Origin: Chamaelirium japonicum
Lineage: Eukaryota > Streptophyta > Magnoliopsida > Liliales > Melanthiaceae
Direction: 5' to 3'
Assembly: GCA_947650365.1 (NCBI GenBank)
Contig: CANTAL010000126.1
Coordinates: forward strand, 62,001-126,000
Length of the DNA: 64,000 bases
Every line of letters begins with the position of its first letter. The first letter of the stretch is position 1. Below are positions 41,082 to 53,413 of this stretch, piece by piece. Below the pieces are notes generated by a model, which saw nothing but the letters and a program-made list of their open reading frames with translations, had not been told where the DNA came from and made no database searches. Position numbers and translations under genes: made by a program.

Positions 41082-42103
41082 ATCCAATCTAATTCATTCA
41101 TACGATCCATTCTTACTCATTCATATGATCCATTCTAATTCAATCGTACGATCCATTCTAATTCATTCGTACGATCCATTCTAATTCATTCGTACGATCC
41201 ATTCTAATTCATTCCTACGATCCATTCTAATTCCTTCGTACGATCTGTTCTAATTCATTCGTACGATCCATTCTAATTCATTCGTATGATCCATTCTAAT
41301 TCCTTCGTACGATCCATTCTAATTCCTTCGTATCCATTCTAATTCACTCATACGATCCATTCTAATTCATTCGTACGATCCATTCTAATTCATTCATACA
41401 ATCCATTCTAATTCATTCGCACGAATGTATCCATTCTAATTCATTCGTACGATCAGTTCTAATTCATTCACAAAATCTATTCTAATTCATTCATACGATC
41501 CATTCTAATTCATTCACACGAATGTATCCATTCTAATTCATTCATACGATCCATTCTAATTTATTCGTACGATCCATGCTAATTCACTCATACGATCCAT
41601 TCTAATACATTCATACGATCCATTCTAATTTATTTGCACGAATATATCCATTCTAATTCATTCGTACGATCCATTCTAATTCCTTCGTACGATCCATTCT
41701 AATTCATTCGTACGATCTATTCTAATTCATTCGTACGATCCATTCTAATTCATTCGTACGATCCATTCTAATTCCTTCGTACGATCCATTCTAATTCATT
41801 CGTACGATCCATTCTAATTCATTCATACAATCCATTCTAATTCTTTCACACGATCCATTCTAATTCATTCGTACGATCCATTCTAATTCATTCGTGCAAT
41901 CCATTCTATTTCATTCGTATAATCCATTCTAATTCCTTCGTACGATCCATTCTAATTCATTCGTACGATCCATTCTAATTCATTCATACAATCCATTCTA
42001 ATTCTTTCACACGATCCATTCTAATTCATTCGTACGATCCATTCTAATTCATTCGTGCAATCCATTCTAATTCATTCGTGCAATCCATTCTAATTCATTC
42101 GTA
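41082..42103 (+). repeat. Satellite block, + orientation
   Basis: About 44 monomers ending at J7. It is 429 bp shorter than 1348-2798, mainly because of a loss of monomers in the 1440-1980 equivalent. Confidence 0.95.
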
Positions 42104-42989
42104 GAATAGATTGTACGAATGAATTAGAATGGATCGTACGAATGAATTAGAATGGATCGTACGAAGGAATTAGAATGGATCGTACGAATGAATTAGAATG
42201 GATACATTCGTGCGAATGAATTAGAATGGATTGTGCGAATGAATTAGAATGGATCGTACGAATGAATTAGAATGGATCGTACGAATAAATTAGAATGGAT
42301 ACATTCGTGCGAATGAATTAGAATGGATCGGACGAATGAATTAGAATGGATTGTACGAATGAATTAGAATGGATCGTACGAATGAATTAGAATGGATCGT
42401 ATGAATGAATTAGAATGGATACATTCGTGCGAATGAATTAGAATTGATCGTACGAATGAATTAGAATGGATCATCCGAATGAATTAGAATGGATCGTACG
42501 AATGAATTAGAATGGATCGTACGAATGAACTAGAATGGATACATTCTTGCGAATGAATTAGAATGGATCGTACGAATGAATTAGAATGGATCGTACGAAT
42601 GAATTAGAATGGATCGTACGAATGAATTAGAATGGATACATTCGTGCGAATGAATTAGAATGGATCGGACGAATGAATTAGAATGGATCGTACGAATGAA
42701 TTAGAATGGATCAAATGAATGAATTAGAATGGTTACATTCATGCGAATTAATTAGAATGGATCGTACGAATGGATTAGAATGGATCGTACGAATGGATTA
42801 GAATGGATACATTCGAGCGAATGAATTAGAATGGATCGTACGAATGGATTAGAATGGATCCTACGAATGGATTAGAATGGATACCTTTGTGCATATGAAT
42901 TAGAATGGATCGTACGAATGAATTAGAATGGATCATATTAATGAATTAGAATGGATCATACGAATGAATTAGAATGGATACATTCGTGC
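42104..42989 (-). repeat. Satellite block, - orientation
   Basis: About 37 monomers between J7 and J5. It is 46 bp (two monomers) shorter than 2799-3730. Confidence 0.95.
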
Positions 42990-43155
42990 ACGATCCATTC
43001 TAATTCATTCGCACGAATGTATCCATTCTAATTCATTCGTACGATCCATTCTAATTCATTAATATGATCCATTCTAATTCATTCGTACGATCCATTCTAA
43101 TTCATATGCACAAAGGTATCCATTCTAATTCATTCGTACAATCCATTCTAATTCA
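42990..43155 (+). repeat. Satellite block, + orientation, 166 bp
   Basis: Seven monomers between J5 and J6, the same as 3731-3896. Confidence 0.95.
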
Positions 43156-44880
43156 GGATCGTACGAATGAATTAGAATGGACACATTCGTGCGAATGAAT
43201 TAGAATTGATCATACGAATGAATTAGAATGGATCGTGCGAATGAATTAGAATGGATCGCACGAATGAATTAGAATGTATCGTACGAATGAACTAGAATGG
43301 ATACATTCGTGCGAATGAATTAGAATGGATCGTACGAATGAATTAAAATGGATCATACGAATGAATTAGAATCGATCTTACGAATGAATTAGAATGGATC
43401 GTACGAATGAATTAGAATGGATACATTCGTGCGAATGAATTACAATGGATCGGACGAATGAATTAGAATGGATCGTACGAATGAATTAGAATGGATCAAA
43501 TGAATGAATTAGAGTGGTCACATTCATGCGAATGAATTAGAATGGATCGTACGAATGGATTAGAATGGATCGTACGAATGGATTAGAATGGATACATTCG
43601 AGCAAATGAATTAGAATGGATCGTACGAATGTATTAGAATGGATCGTACGAATGGATTAGAATGGATCCTACGAATGGATTAGAATGGATACCTTTGTGC
43701 ATATGAATTAGAATGGATCGTACGAATGAATTAGAAATGTTTGAGGACAGGAGAGAACTTGCTTCAATCGAAGCCGGATCATATTAATGAATTAGAATGG
43801 ATCGTACGAATGAATTAGAATGGATACATTCGTGCGAATGAATTAGAATGTATCGTGCGAATCAATTAGACTGGATCGTGCGAATGAATAAGAATAGATC
43901 ATACGAATGAATTAGAATTGATCGTACGAATTAATTAGAATGGATACATTCGTGCGAATGAATTAGAATGGATTGTATGAATGAATTAGAATGGATCGTA
44001 CGAATGAATTAGAATGGATCATACGAATTAATTAGAATGGATCATACGAATGAATTAGAATGGATTGTACGAATGAATTAGAATGGATCGTACGAATGAA
44101 TTAGAATGGATACATTCGTGCGAATGAATTAAAATGGATTGTGCGAATGAATAAGAACAGATCGTGCGAATGAATTAGAATGGATCGTACGAATGAATTA
44201 GAATGGATCGTGAGAATGAATTAGAATGGATCGTACGAATGAATTAGAATGGATACATTTGTGCGAATGAATTAGAATGGATCGTACGAATGAATTAGAA
44301 TGGATCGTATGAATGAATTAGAATGGATCGTACGAATGAATTAGAATGGATCGTGCGAATGAATTAGAATGGATCGTACGAATGAATTAGAATGGATCGT
44401 ACGAATGAACTAGAATAGATACATTCGTGCGAATGAATTAGAATGGATCGTACGAATGAATTAGAATGGATCTTACGAATGAATTAGAATGGATTGTACG
44501 AATGAATTAGAATGGATCGTACGAATGAATTAGAATGGATACATTCGTGCGAATGAATTAGAATGGATCGGACGAATGAATTAGAATGGATCGTACGAAT
44601 GAATTAGAATGGATCAAACGAATTAATTAGAATGGATCGTACGAATAAATTAGAATGGATACATTCGTCCGAATGAATTAGAATGGATCATATGAATGAG
44701 TAAGAATGGATCGTACGAATGAAATAGAATAGATTGTACGAATAAATTAGAATGGATCCTACGAATGAATTAGAATGGATCGTGTGAAAGAATTAGAATG
44801 GATTGTATGAATGAATTAGAATGGATCGTATGAATGAATTAGAATGGATCGTGCGAATGAATTCGAATGGATCGTACGAA
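43156..44880 (-). repeat. Satellite block, - orientation, interrupted by the 39-bp insert
   Basis: About 72 monomers between J6 and J1. It follows copy A from 3897 up to about 5330, then switches to the 12800-13079 type. Confidence 0.95.
43737..43775. other. 39-bp non-satellite insert
   Basis: Between GAATTAGAA and GGATCATATT, where parallel copies (4475, 53185) have a single T, there are 39 bases unrelated to the monomer, beginning ATGTTTGAGGAC. It is G-rich compared with its surroundings and contains GCTTCAATCGAAGC, a 5-bp hairpin stem with a 4-base loop. There is no target-site duplication and no terminal repeat. One frame is open for all 13 codons, which is too short to mean anything alone. 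It is probably filler DNA copied in at a repaired break; the source is not recognised. Confidence 0.9.
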
Positions 44881-46072
44881 TTCATTCTAATTCATTTATA
44901 CAATCCATTCTAATTCTTTCACACGATCCATTCTAATTCATTCGTACGTTCCATTCTAATTCATTAGCACGATCCATGCTAATTCATTCGTTCGATCAAT
45001 TCTAATTCATTAGCACGATCCATTCTAATTCATTCGTATGATCCATTCTAATTCATTCGCACGATCCATTCTAATTCCTTCATAGGATCCATTCTAATTC
45101 ATTCATATGATCTACTCTAATTCTTTCGCACGAATGTATCCATTCTAATTCATTCGCACGAATGTATCCATTCTAATTCATTCGTATGATCCATTCTAAT
45201 TCATTCATACGATCTATTCTTATTCATTCATACAATCCATTCTAATTCTTTCACACGATCCATTCTAATTCATTCGTACGATCCATTCTAATTCATTCGC
45301 ACAATCCATTCTATTTCATTCGTACGATCCATTCTTACTCATTGGTACGATCCATTCTAATTCATTCGCACGAATGTATCCATTCTAATTCATTCGTACG
45401 AATCCATTCTAATTCATTCGTACAATCCATTCTATTTCATTCATACGTTCCATTCTTACTCATTCGTATGATCCATTCTAATTCATTCGCACGAATGTAT
45501 CCATTCTAAATCATCCGTACGATCCATTCTAATTCATTCATACGATCCATTCTATATTATTCGTACAATCCATTCTATTTCATTCATACGATCAATTCTA
45601 ATTCATTAGCATGATCCATTCTAATTCATTCGTACGATCCATTCAAATTCATTCGCACGACCCATTCTAATTCATTCGTATAATCCATTCTATTTCATTC
45701 GTACGATCGATTCTTACTCATTCGTATGATCCATTCTAATTCATTCGCACGAATGTATCCATTCTAATCCATTCGTACGATCTATTCTAATCCATTCGTA
45801 CGATCCATTTTAATTCATTCGCATGAATGTAACCATTCTAATTCATTCATTTGATCCATTCTAATTCATTCGTACGATCCATTCTAATTCATTCGTCCGA
45901 TCCATTCTAATTCATTCGCATGAATGTATCCGTTCTAAACCATTCATACGATCCATTCTAATTTATTCGTACGATCCATTCTAATTCATTCGTAAGATCT
46001 ATTATAATTCATTCGTACGATCCATTCTAATCCATTTGTACGATCCATTCTTACTCATTCGTATGATCCGTT
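44881..46072 (+). repeat. Satellite block, + orientation
   Basis: About 50 monomers between J1 and J2 (variant CCGTTATGG). It is one monomer shorter than 13080-14294. Confidence 0.95.
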
Positions 46073-47225
46073 ATGGATACATTCGTGCGAATGAATTAGA
46101 ATGGATCATACGAATGAGTAAGAATGGATCGTACGAATGAAATAGAATGGATTGTGCGAATGAATTAGAATGGATCGTACGAATGAATTAGAATGGATCG
46201 TGTGAAAGAATTAGAATGGCGAATGAATTAGAATGGATACATTTGTGCGAATGAATTAGAATAGATCGTACGAATGAATTAGAATGGATCGTACGAATGA
46301 ATTAGAATGGATCGTACGAATGAATTAGAATGGATCGTGCGAATGAATTAGAATGGATCGTACGAATGAATTAGAATAGATCGTATGAATGAATTAGAAT
46401 GGATACATTCGTGCGAATGAATTAGAATGGATCGTACGAATGAATTAGAATGGATTGTACGAATGAATTAGAATGAATCTTACGAATGAATTAGAATGGA
46501 TTGTACGAATGAATTAGAATGGATCGTACGAATGAATTAGAATGGATCTTACGAATGAATTAGAATGGATCGTACGAATAAATTAGAATGGATCGTATGA
46601 ATGATTTAGAATGGATACATTCGTGCGAATGAATTAGAATGGATTGGACGAATGAATTAGAATGGATCGTACGAATGAATTAGAATGGATCAAATGAATG
46701 AATTAGAATGGTTACATTCATGCGAATGAATTAGAATGGATCGTACAAATGGATTAGAATGGATCGTACGAATGGATTAGAATGGATACATTCGTGCGAA
46801 TGAATTAGAATGGATAATACGAATGAGTAAGAATGGATCGTACGAATGAAATAGAATGGATTGTACGAATGAATTAGAATGGATCGTGCGAATGAATTTG
46901 AATGGATCGTACGAATGAATTAGAATGGATCGTGCTAATGAATTAGAATTGATCGTACGAATGAAATAGAATGGATTGTACAAATGATTTAGAATGGATC
47001 GTACGAATGAATTAGAATGGATCGTACGAATGATTTAGAATTGATACATTCATGCGAATGAATTAGAATGGATCATACGAATGAGTAAGAATGGATCGTA
47101 CGAATGAAATAGAATGGATTGTACGAATGAATTAGAATGGATTCGTAGGAATGAATTAGAATGGATACATTCGTGCGAATGAATTAGAATGGATCGTATG
47201 AATGAACTAGAATAGATTGTGCGAT
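46073..47225 (-). repeat. Satellite block, - orientation
   Basis: About 48 monomers between J2 and J8. The left part resembles 14295 onward and the right part resembles 5600-6418, so a join between two sources lies inside. A 68-codon chance ORF lies at 46777-46983. Confidence 0.95.
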
Positions 47226-47498
47226 CGTACGATCCATTCTAATTCATTCGTACGATCCATTCTAATTCATTCGTAAGATCCATTCTAATTCATTCGTACG
47301 ATCCATTCTAATTCATTCGTACGATCCATTCTAATTCATTCGCACGAATGTATCCATTCTAGTTCATTCGTACGATCCATTCTAATTCATTCGTACGATC
47401 CATTCTAATTCATTCGCACGATCCATTCTAATTCATTCGTACGATCAATTCTAATTTATTCGCACGAATGTATCCATTCTAAGTCATTCGTACGATCC
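47226..47498 (+). repeat. Satellite block, + orientation, 273 bp
   Basis: The copy of 6419-6691 between J8 and J9. Confidence 0.95.
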
Positions 47499-48196
47499 TG
47501 AATTAGAATGGATCGTACGAATGAATTAGAATGGATCGTACGAATGAACTAGAATGGATACATTCGTGCGAATAAATTAGAATGGATCGTACGAATGAAT
47601 TAGAATGGATCGTACGAATGAATTAGAATGGATCATACGAATGAATTAGAATGGATCATACGAATGAATTAGAATGGATAATACGAATGAATAAGAATGG
47701 ATCGTACGATTGAAATAGAATGGATTGTACGAATGAATTAGAATGGATCGTACGAATGAATTAGAATGGATCGTGTGAAAGAATTAGAATGGATTGTATG
47801 AATGAATTAGAAAGGATCATATGAATGAATTAGAATGGATCGTGCGAATGAATTCGAATGGATCGTACGAATGAATTAGAATGGATCGTACGAATGAATT
47901 AGAATGGATATATTCGTGCGAATGAATTAGAATGGATACATTCGTGCGAAAGAATTAGAATAGATCGTATGAATGAATTAGAATGGATCCTATGAATGAA
48001 TTAGAATGGATCGTGCGAATGAATTAGAATGGATCGTACGAATGAATTAGAATGGATCATGCTAATGAATTAGAATTGATCGAACGAATGAATTAGCATG
48101 GATCGTGCTAATGAATTAGAATGGAACGTACGAATGAATTAGAATGGATCGTGTAAAAGAATTAGAATGGATTGTATGAATGAATTAGAATGAATT
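47499..48196 (-). repeat. Satellite block, - orientation, 698 bp
   Basis: The copy of 6692-7389 between J9 and J3. Confidence 0.95.
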
Positions 48197-48576
48197 CGTA
48201 CGATCCATTCGAATTCATTCGCACGATCCATTCTAATTCATTCATACGATCCATTCTAATTCATTCATACAATCCATTCTAATTCTTTCACACGATTCAT
48301 TCTAATTCATTCATAGGATCCATCCTAATTCATTTGTTCAATCCATTCTAATTCATTCGGACAAATGTATCCATTCTAATTTATTCGTACGATCCATTCT
48401 AATTCATTCGTACGATCCATTCTAATTCATTTGTACGATCCATTCTTACCCATTTGTATGATCCATTCTAATTCATTCGTACGATCCATTCTAATTCATT
48501 CGTACGATCCATTCTAATTCATTCGCACAATCTATTCTAATTCATTCGTACGATCCATTCTAATTCATTCGTACGA
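48197..48576 (+). repeat. Satellite block, + orientation
   Basis: About 16 monomers between J3 and J10. It is three monomers (69 bp) shorter than 7390-7838. Confidence 0.95.
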
Positions 48577-48606
48577 TCGTACGAATGAATTAGAATGGAT
48601 CGTACG
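48547..48606. repeat. 60-bp perfect palindrome at J10
   Basis: Centred on CGATCG. Each 30-bp arm runs from CGTACG to CGTACGA. Perfect pairing stops at an extra G on the right (CGTACGGAATG), after which near-pairing continues. Confidence 0.95.
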
Positions 48607-49334
48607 GAATGAATTAGAATGGATTGAATGAATGAATTAGAATAGATACATTCGTGCGAATGAATTAGAATAGATCATACGAATGAGTAAGAATGGATCG
48701 TACGAATGAAATAGAATGGATTGTACGAATGAATTTGAATGGATCGTACAAATGAATTAGAATGGATCGTAAGAATGAATTAGAATATATCATACGAATG
48801 AGTAAGAATGGATCGTACAAATGAAATAGAATGGATTGTTCGAATGAATTAGAATGGATCGTACGAATGAATTAGAATGGATCGTGTGAAAGAATTAGAA
48901 TGGATCGTGTGAATGAATTAGAATGGATCGTATGAATGAATTAGAATGGATCGTGCGAATGAATTCGAATGGATCGCATGATCCATTCGAATAGAATGGA
49001 TCGTATGATTGAATTACAATGGATCGGGCGAATGAATTAGAATGGATTGTAGGAATGAATTAGAATGGATCGTATGAATGAATTAGAATGGATCGTATGA
49101 ATGAATTAGAATGGATCGTGCGAATGAATTAGAATGGATCGTTCGAATGAATTAGAATGGATCGTACGAATGAATTAGAATGGATCCTACAAATGAATTA
49201 GAATGGATCATATGAATGAGTAAGAATGGATCGTACGAATGAAATAGAATGGATTGTACGAATGAATTAGAATAGATACATTCATGTGAATGAATTAGAA
49301 TGGATCGGACGATTGAATTAGAATGGATCGTACG
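48577..49334 (-). repeat. Satellite block, - orientation, 758 bp
   Basis: The copy of 7839-8596 between J10 and J11, with the CGCATG micro-inversion. Confidence 0.95.
48963..48992. repeat. Inverted repeat with 12-bp arms, 6-base spacer
   Basis: Partner of the 8225 site, here with spacer CGCATG. Confidence 0.9.
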
Positions 49335-50841
49335 ATTCATTCTAATTCATTCGTACGATCCATTCTATTACATTCGTACTATTCATGCTAATTCATTCGC
49401 ACGATCCATTCTAATTCATTCGTACGAATGTATCCATTCTAATTCATTCGTACGAGCCATTCTAATTCATTAATATAATCCATTCTAATTCATTCGTACG
49501 ATCCATTCTAATTCATTCGTACGATCTATTCAAATTCATTCGTAAGATCCATTCTAATTCATTCGTACGATCCATTCTAATTCATTCGTACGATCCATTC
49601 TAATTCATTCGCACGAATGTATCCAATCTAGTTCATTCGTACGATCCATTCTAATTTATTCGTACGATCCATTCTAATTCATTTGCACGATCCATTCTAA
49701 TTCATTCGTACGATCCATTTTAATTCATTCATATGATCCATTCTAATTCATTCGTACGATCCATTCTAATTCATTCGCACGAATGTATCCATTCTAGTTC
49801 ATTCGTACGATCCATTCTAATTCATTCGTACGATCCATTCTAATTCATTCATATGATCCATTCTAATTCATTCGTACGATCCATTCTAATTCATTCGTAC
49901 GAATGTATCCATTCTAATTCATTCGTACGATCCATTCTAATTCATTCGTACGATCCATTCTAATTCATTCGTAAGATCCATTCTAATTCATTCCCACGAT
50001 CCATTCTAATTTATTCGTACGATCCATTCCAATTCATTCGTACGATCTATTCTAATTTATTCGCACGAATGTAACCATTCTAATTAATTCATACGATTCA
50101 TTCTAATTCATTCGTATGAGCTATTCTAATTCATTCATACGCTCCATTCTAATTCATTCGTACGATCCATTCTAATTCATTCATACAATCCATTTAGATT
50201 CATTCGGACAAATGTATCCATTCAAATTCATTCGTACGATCCAGTCTAATTCATTCGTACGATCCATTCTAATTCATTCGCATGAATATATCCATTCTAA
50301 TTCTTTCGTACGATGCATTCTAATTCATTCGTACGATCCATTCTAATTCATTCTCACAAATGTATCCATTCTAATTCATTCGTACGATCCATTCTAATTC
50401 ATTCCTACGATCTATTCTAATTCATTCGCTCGAATGTATCCATTTTAATTCATTCGTATGATCCATTCTAATTCATTCGTACGATCTAATTCATTCGTAC
50501 GATCCATTCTAATTCATTCGTACGATCGATTCTAATTCATTCGCACTATCCATTCTAATTCATTCGTACGATCCATTCTAATTCATTCGTATGATCCATT
50601 CTAATTTATTCATTCAAATATATCCATTCAAATTCATTCGTACGATCCATTCTAATTCATTCGCACGATCCATTCTAATTCATTCACACGAATGTATCCA
50701 TTCTAATTCATTTGCACGATCTATTCTAATTCATTTGTACGATCCATTCTAATTAATTCTAATTCATTCGTACGATCCATTCTACGATCCATTCTAATTC
50801 ATTCGTATATTCCATTCTAATTCATTAGCACGATCCATGCT
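49335..50841 (+). repeat. Satellite block, + orientation, join of copies C and B
   Basis: The first 230 bp or so follow 8597 onward; from about 49563 the block follows position 1 onward. No irregular bases mark the join. Confidence 0.93.
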
Positions 50842-50864
50842 AATGAATTAGAATAGATCGTACG
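50842..50864 (-). repeat. Single inverted monomer
   Basis: The copy B counterpart of the inverted monomer at 1325. Confidence 0.93.
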
Positions 50865-52315
50865 ATCCAATCTAATTCATTCATACGATCCATTCTTACT
50901 CATTCGTATGATCCATTCTAATTCAATCGTACGATCCATTCTAATTCATTCGTACGATCCATTCTAATTCCTTCGTACGATCCATTCTAATTCATTCGTA
51001 CGATCAATTCTAATTCATTCGTACGATCCATTCTAATTCCTTTGTACGATCCGTTCTAATTCATTCGTACGATCCATTTTAATTCATTCGCGCAATCTAT
51101 TCTAATTCATTCATACGATCCATTCTAATTCATTCGTACGATCCATTCTAATTCATTCATACAATCCATTCTAATTTATTCGCACGAATGTATCCATTCT
51201 AATTCATTCGTACGATGCATTCTAATTCATTCGCACAATCTATTCTAATTCATTCATACGATCCATTCTAATTCATTCGCACGAATGTATCCATTCTAAT
51301 TCATTCATATGATCCATTCTACTTCATTCGTACTATCCGTTCTAATTCACTGATACGATCCATTCTAATTCATTCATACGATCCATTCTAATTCATTTGC
51401 ACGAATATATCCATTCTAATTCATTCGTACGATCCATTCTAATTCCTTCGTACGATCCATTCTAATTCCTTCGTACGATCCATTCTATTTCATTCGTATG
51501 ATCCATTCTAATTCCTTCGTACGATCCATTCTAATTCCTTCGTATCCATTCTAATTCACTCATACGATCCATTCTAATTCATTCGTACGATCCATTCTAA
51601 TTTATTCATACAATCCATTCTAATTCTTTCGCACGAATGTATCCATTCTAATTAATTCGTACGATCAGTTCTAATTCATTCACAAAATCTATTGTAATTC
51701 ATTCATACGATCCATTCTAATTCATTCACACGAATATATCCATTCTAAATCATTCATACGATCCATTCTAATTCATTCGTACGATCGATTCTAATTCACT
51801 CATACGATCCATTCTAATACATTCATACGATCCATTCTAATTTATTTGCATGAATATATCCATTCTAATTCATTCGTACGATCCATTCTAATTCCTTCGT
51901 ACGATCCATTCTAATTCATTCGTACGATCTATTCTAATTCATTCGTACGATCCATTCTAATTCATTCGTACGATCCATTCTAATTCCTTCGTACGATCCA
52001 TTCTAATTCATTCGTACGATCCATTCTAATTCATTCATACAATCCATTCTAATTCTTTCACACGATCCATTCTAATTCATTCGTACGATCCATTCTAATT
52101 CATTCGTGCAATCCATTCTATTTCATTCGTACGATCCATTCTAATTTCTTCGTACGATCCATTCTAATTCATTCATACGATCCATTCTAATTCATTCATA
52201 CAATCCATTCTAATTCTTTCACACGATCCATTCTAATTCATTCGTACGATCCATTCTAATTCATTCGTGCAATCCATTCTAATTCATTCGTGCAATCCAT
52301 TCTAATTCATTCGTA
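50865..52315 (+). repeat. Satellite block, + orientation, 1451 bp
   Basis: The copy of 1348-2798, equal in length, ending at J7. Confidence 0.95.
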
Positions 52316-53247
52316 GAATAGATTGTACGAATGAATTAGAATGGATCGTACGAATGAATTAGAATGGATCGTACGAAGGAATTAGAATGGATCGTACGAA
52401 TGAATTAGAATGGATACATTCGTGCGAATGAATTAGAATGGATTGTGCGAATGAATTAGAATGGATCGTACGAATGAATTAGAATGGATCATACGAATGA
52501 ATTAGAATGGATACATTCGTGCGAATGAATTAGAATGGATCGGACGAATGAATTAGAATGGATCGTACGAATGAATTAAAATGGATCGTACGAATGAATT
52601 AGAATGGATACATTCGTGCGAATGAATTAGAATTGATCGTACGAATGAATTAGAATGGATCGTGCGAATGAATTAGAATGGATCGTACGAATGAATTAGA
52701 ATGGATCGTACGAATGAACTAGAATGGATACATTCGTGCGAATGAATTAGAATGGATCGTACGAATGAATTAGAATGGATCGTACGAATGAATTAGAATG
52801 GATCTTACGAATGAATTACAATGGATCGTACGACTAAATTAGAATGGATCGTACGAACGAATTAGAATGGATACATTCGTGCAAATGAATTAGAATGGAT
52901 CGGACGAATGAATTAGAATGGATCGTACGAATGAATTAGAATGGGTCAAATGAATGAATTAGAATGGTTACATTCATGCGAATGAATTAGAATGGATCGT
53001 ACGAATTGATTAGAATGGATCGTATGAATGGATTAGAATGGATACATTCGAGCGAATGAATTAGAATGGATCGTACGAATGAATTAGAATGGATCGTACG
53101 AATGGATTAGAATGGATCCTACGAATGGATTAGAATGGATACCTTTGTGCATATGAATTAGAATGGATCGTACGAATGAATTAGAATGGATCATATTAAT
53201 GAATTAGAATGGATCGTACGAATGAATTAGAATGGATACATTCGTGC
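52316..53247 (-). repeat. Satellite block, - orientation, 932 bp
   Basis: The copy of 2799-3730, equal in length. Confidence 0.95.
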
Positions 53248-53413
53248 ACGATCCATTATAATTCATTCGCACGAATGTATCCATTCTAATTCATTCGTAC
53301 GATCCATTCTAATTCATTAATATGATCCCTTCTAATTCATTCGTACGATCCATTCTAATTCATATGCACATAGGTATCCATTCTAATTCATTCGTACGAT
53401 CCATTCTAATTCA
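53248..53413 (+). repeat. Satellite block, + orientation, 166 bp
   Basis: The copy of 3731-3896, including the rare ATAGGTATCC variant. Confidence 0.95.

Larger units (their letters stand above)
39373..49562. repeat. Mosaic third copy (copy C) of parts of the large segment
   Basis: Pieces match copy A at several offsets. 40285-41060 matches from 551 (offset 39734), 42101-43160 matches from 2796 (offset 39305, then 39259), 44874-46072 matches 13073-14294 (offset about 31801 to 31778), and 47221-49562 matches from 6414 (offset 40807, then 40738). It then runs straight into copy B. Order and junction types are kept inside each piece but about 6 kb of copy A is skipped or replaced. Confidence 0.8.

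Noticed and set aside
43737-43775. Gene fragment or exon
   Set aside because: Thirteen open codons, beginning ATG by chance, cannot support a gene call. The frame meets a stop within four codons of the satellite to the right.
46777-46983. 68-codon ORF on the minus strand
   Set aside because: Translated satellite with variants TTCTTA, TTCTAT and TTCAAA in place of TTCTAA. Same low-complexity SYDPF/HSNSF pattern.
49152-49340. 62-codon ORF on the minus strand
   Set aside because: Same satellite translation. It crosses the J11 strand switch, which itself argues against a conserved protein.
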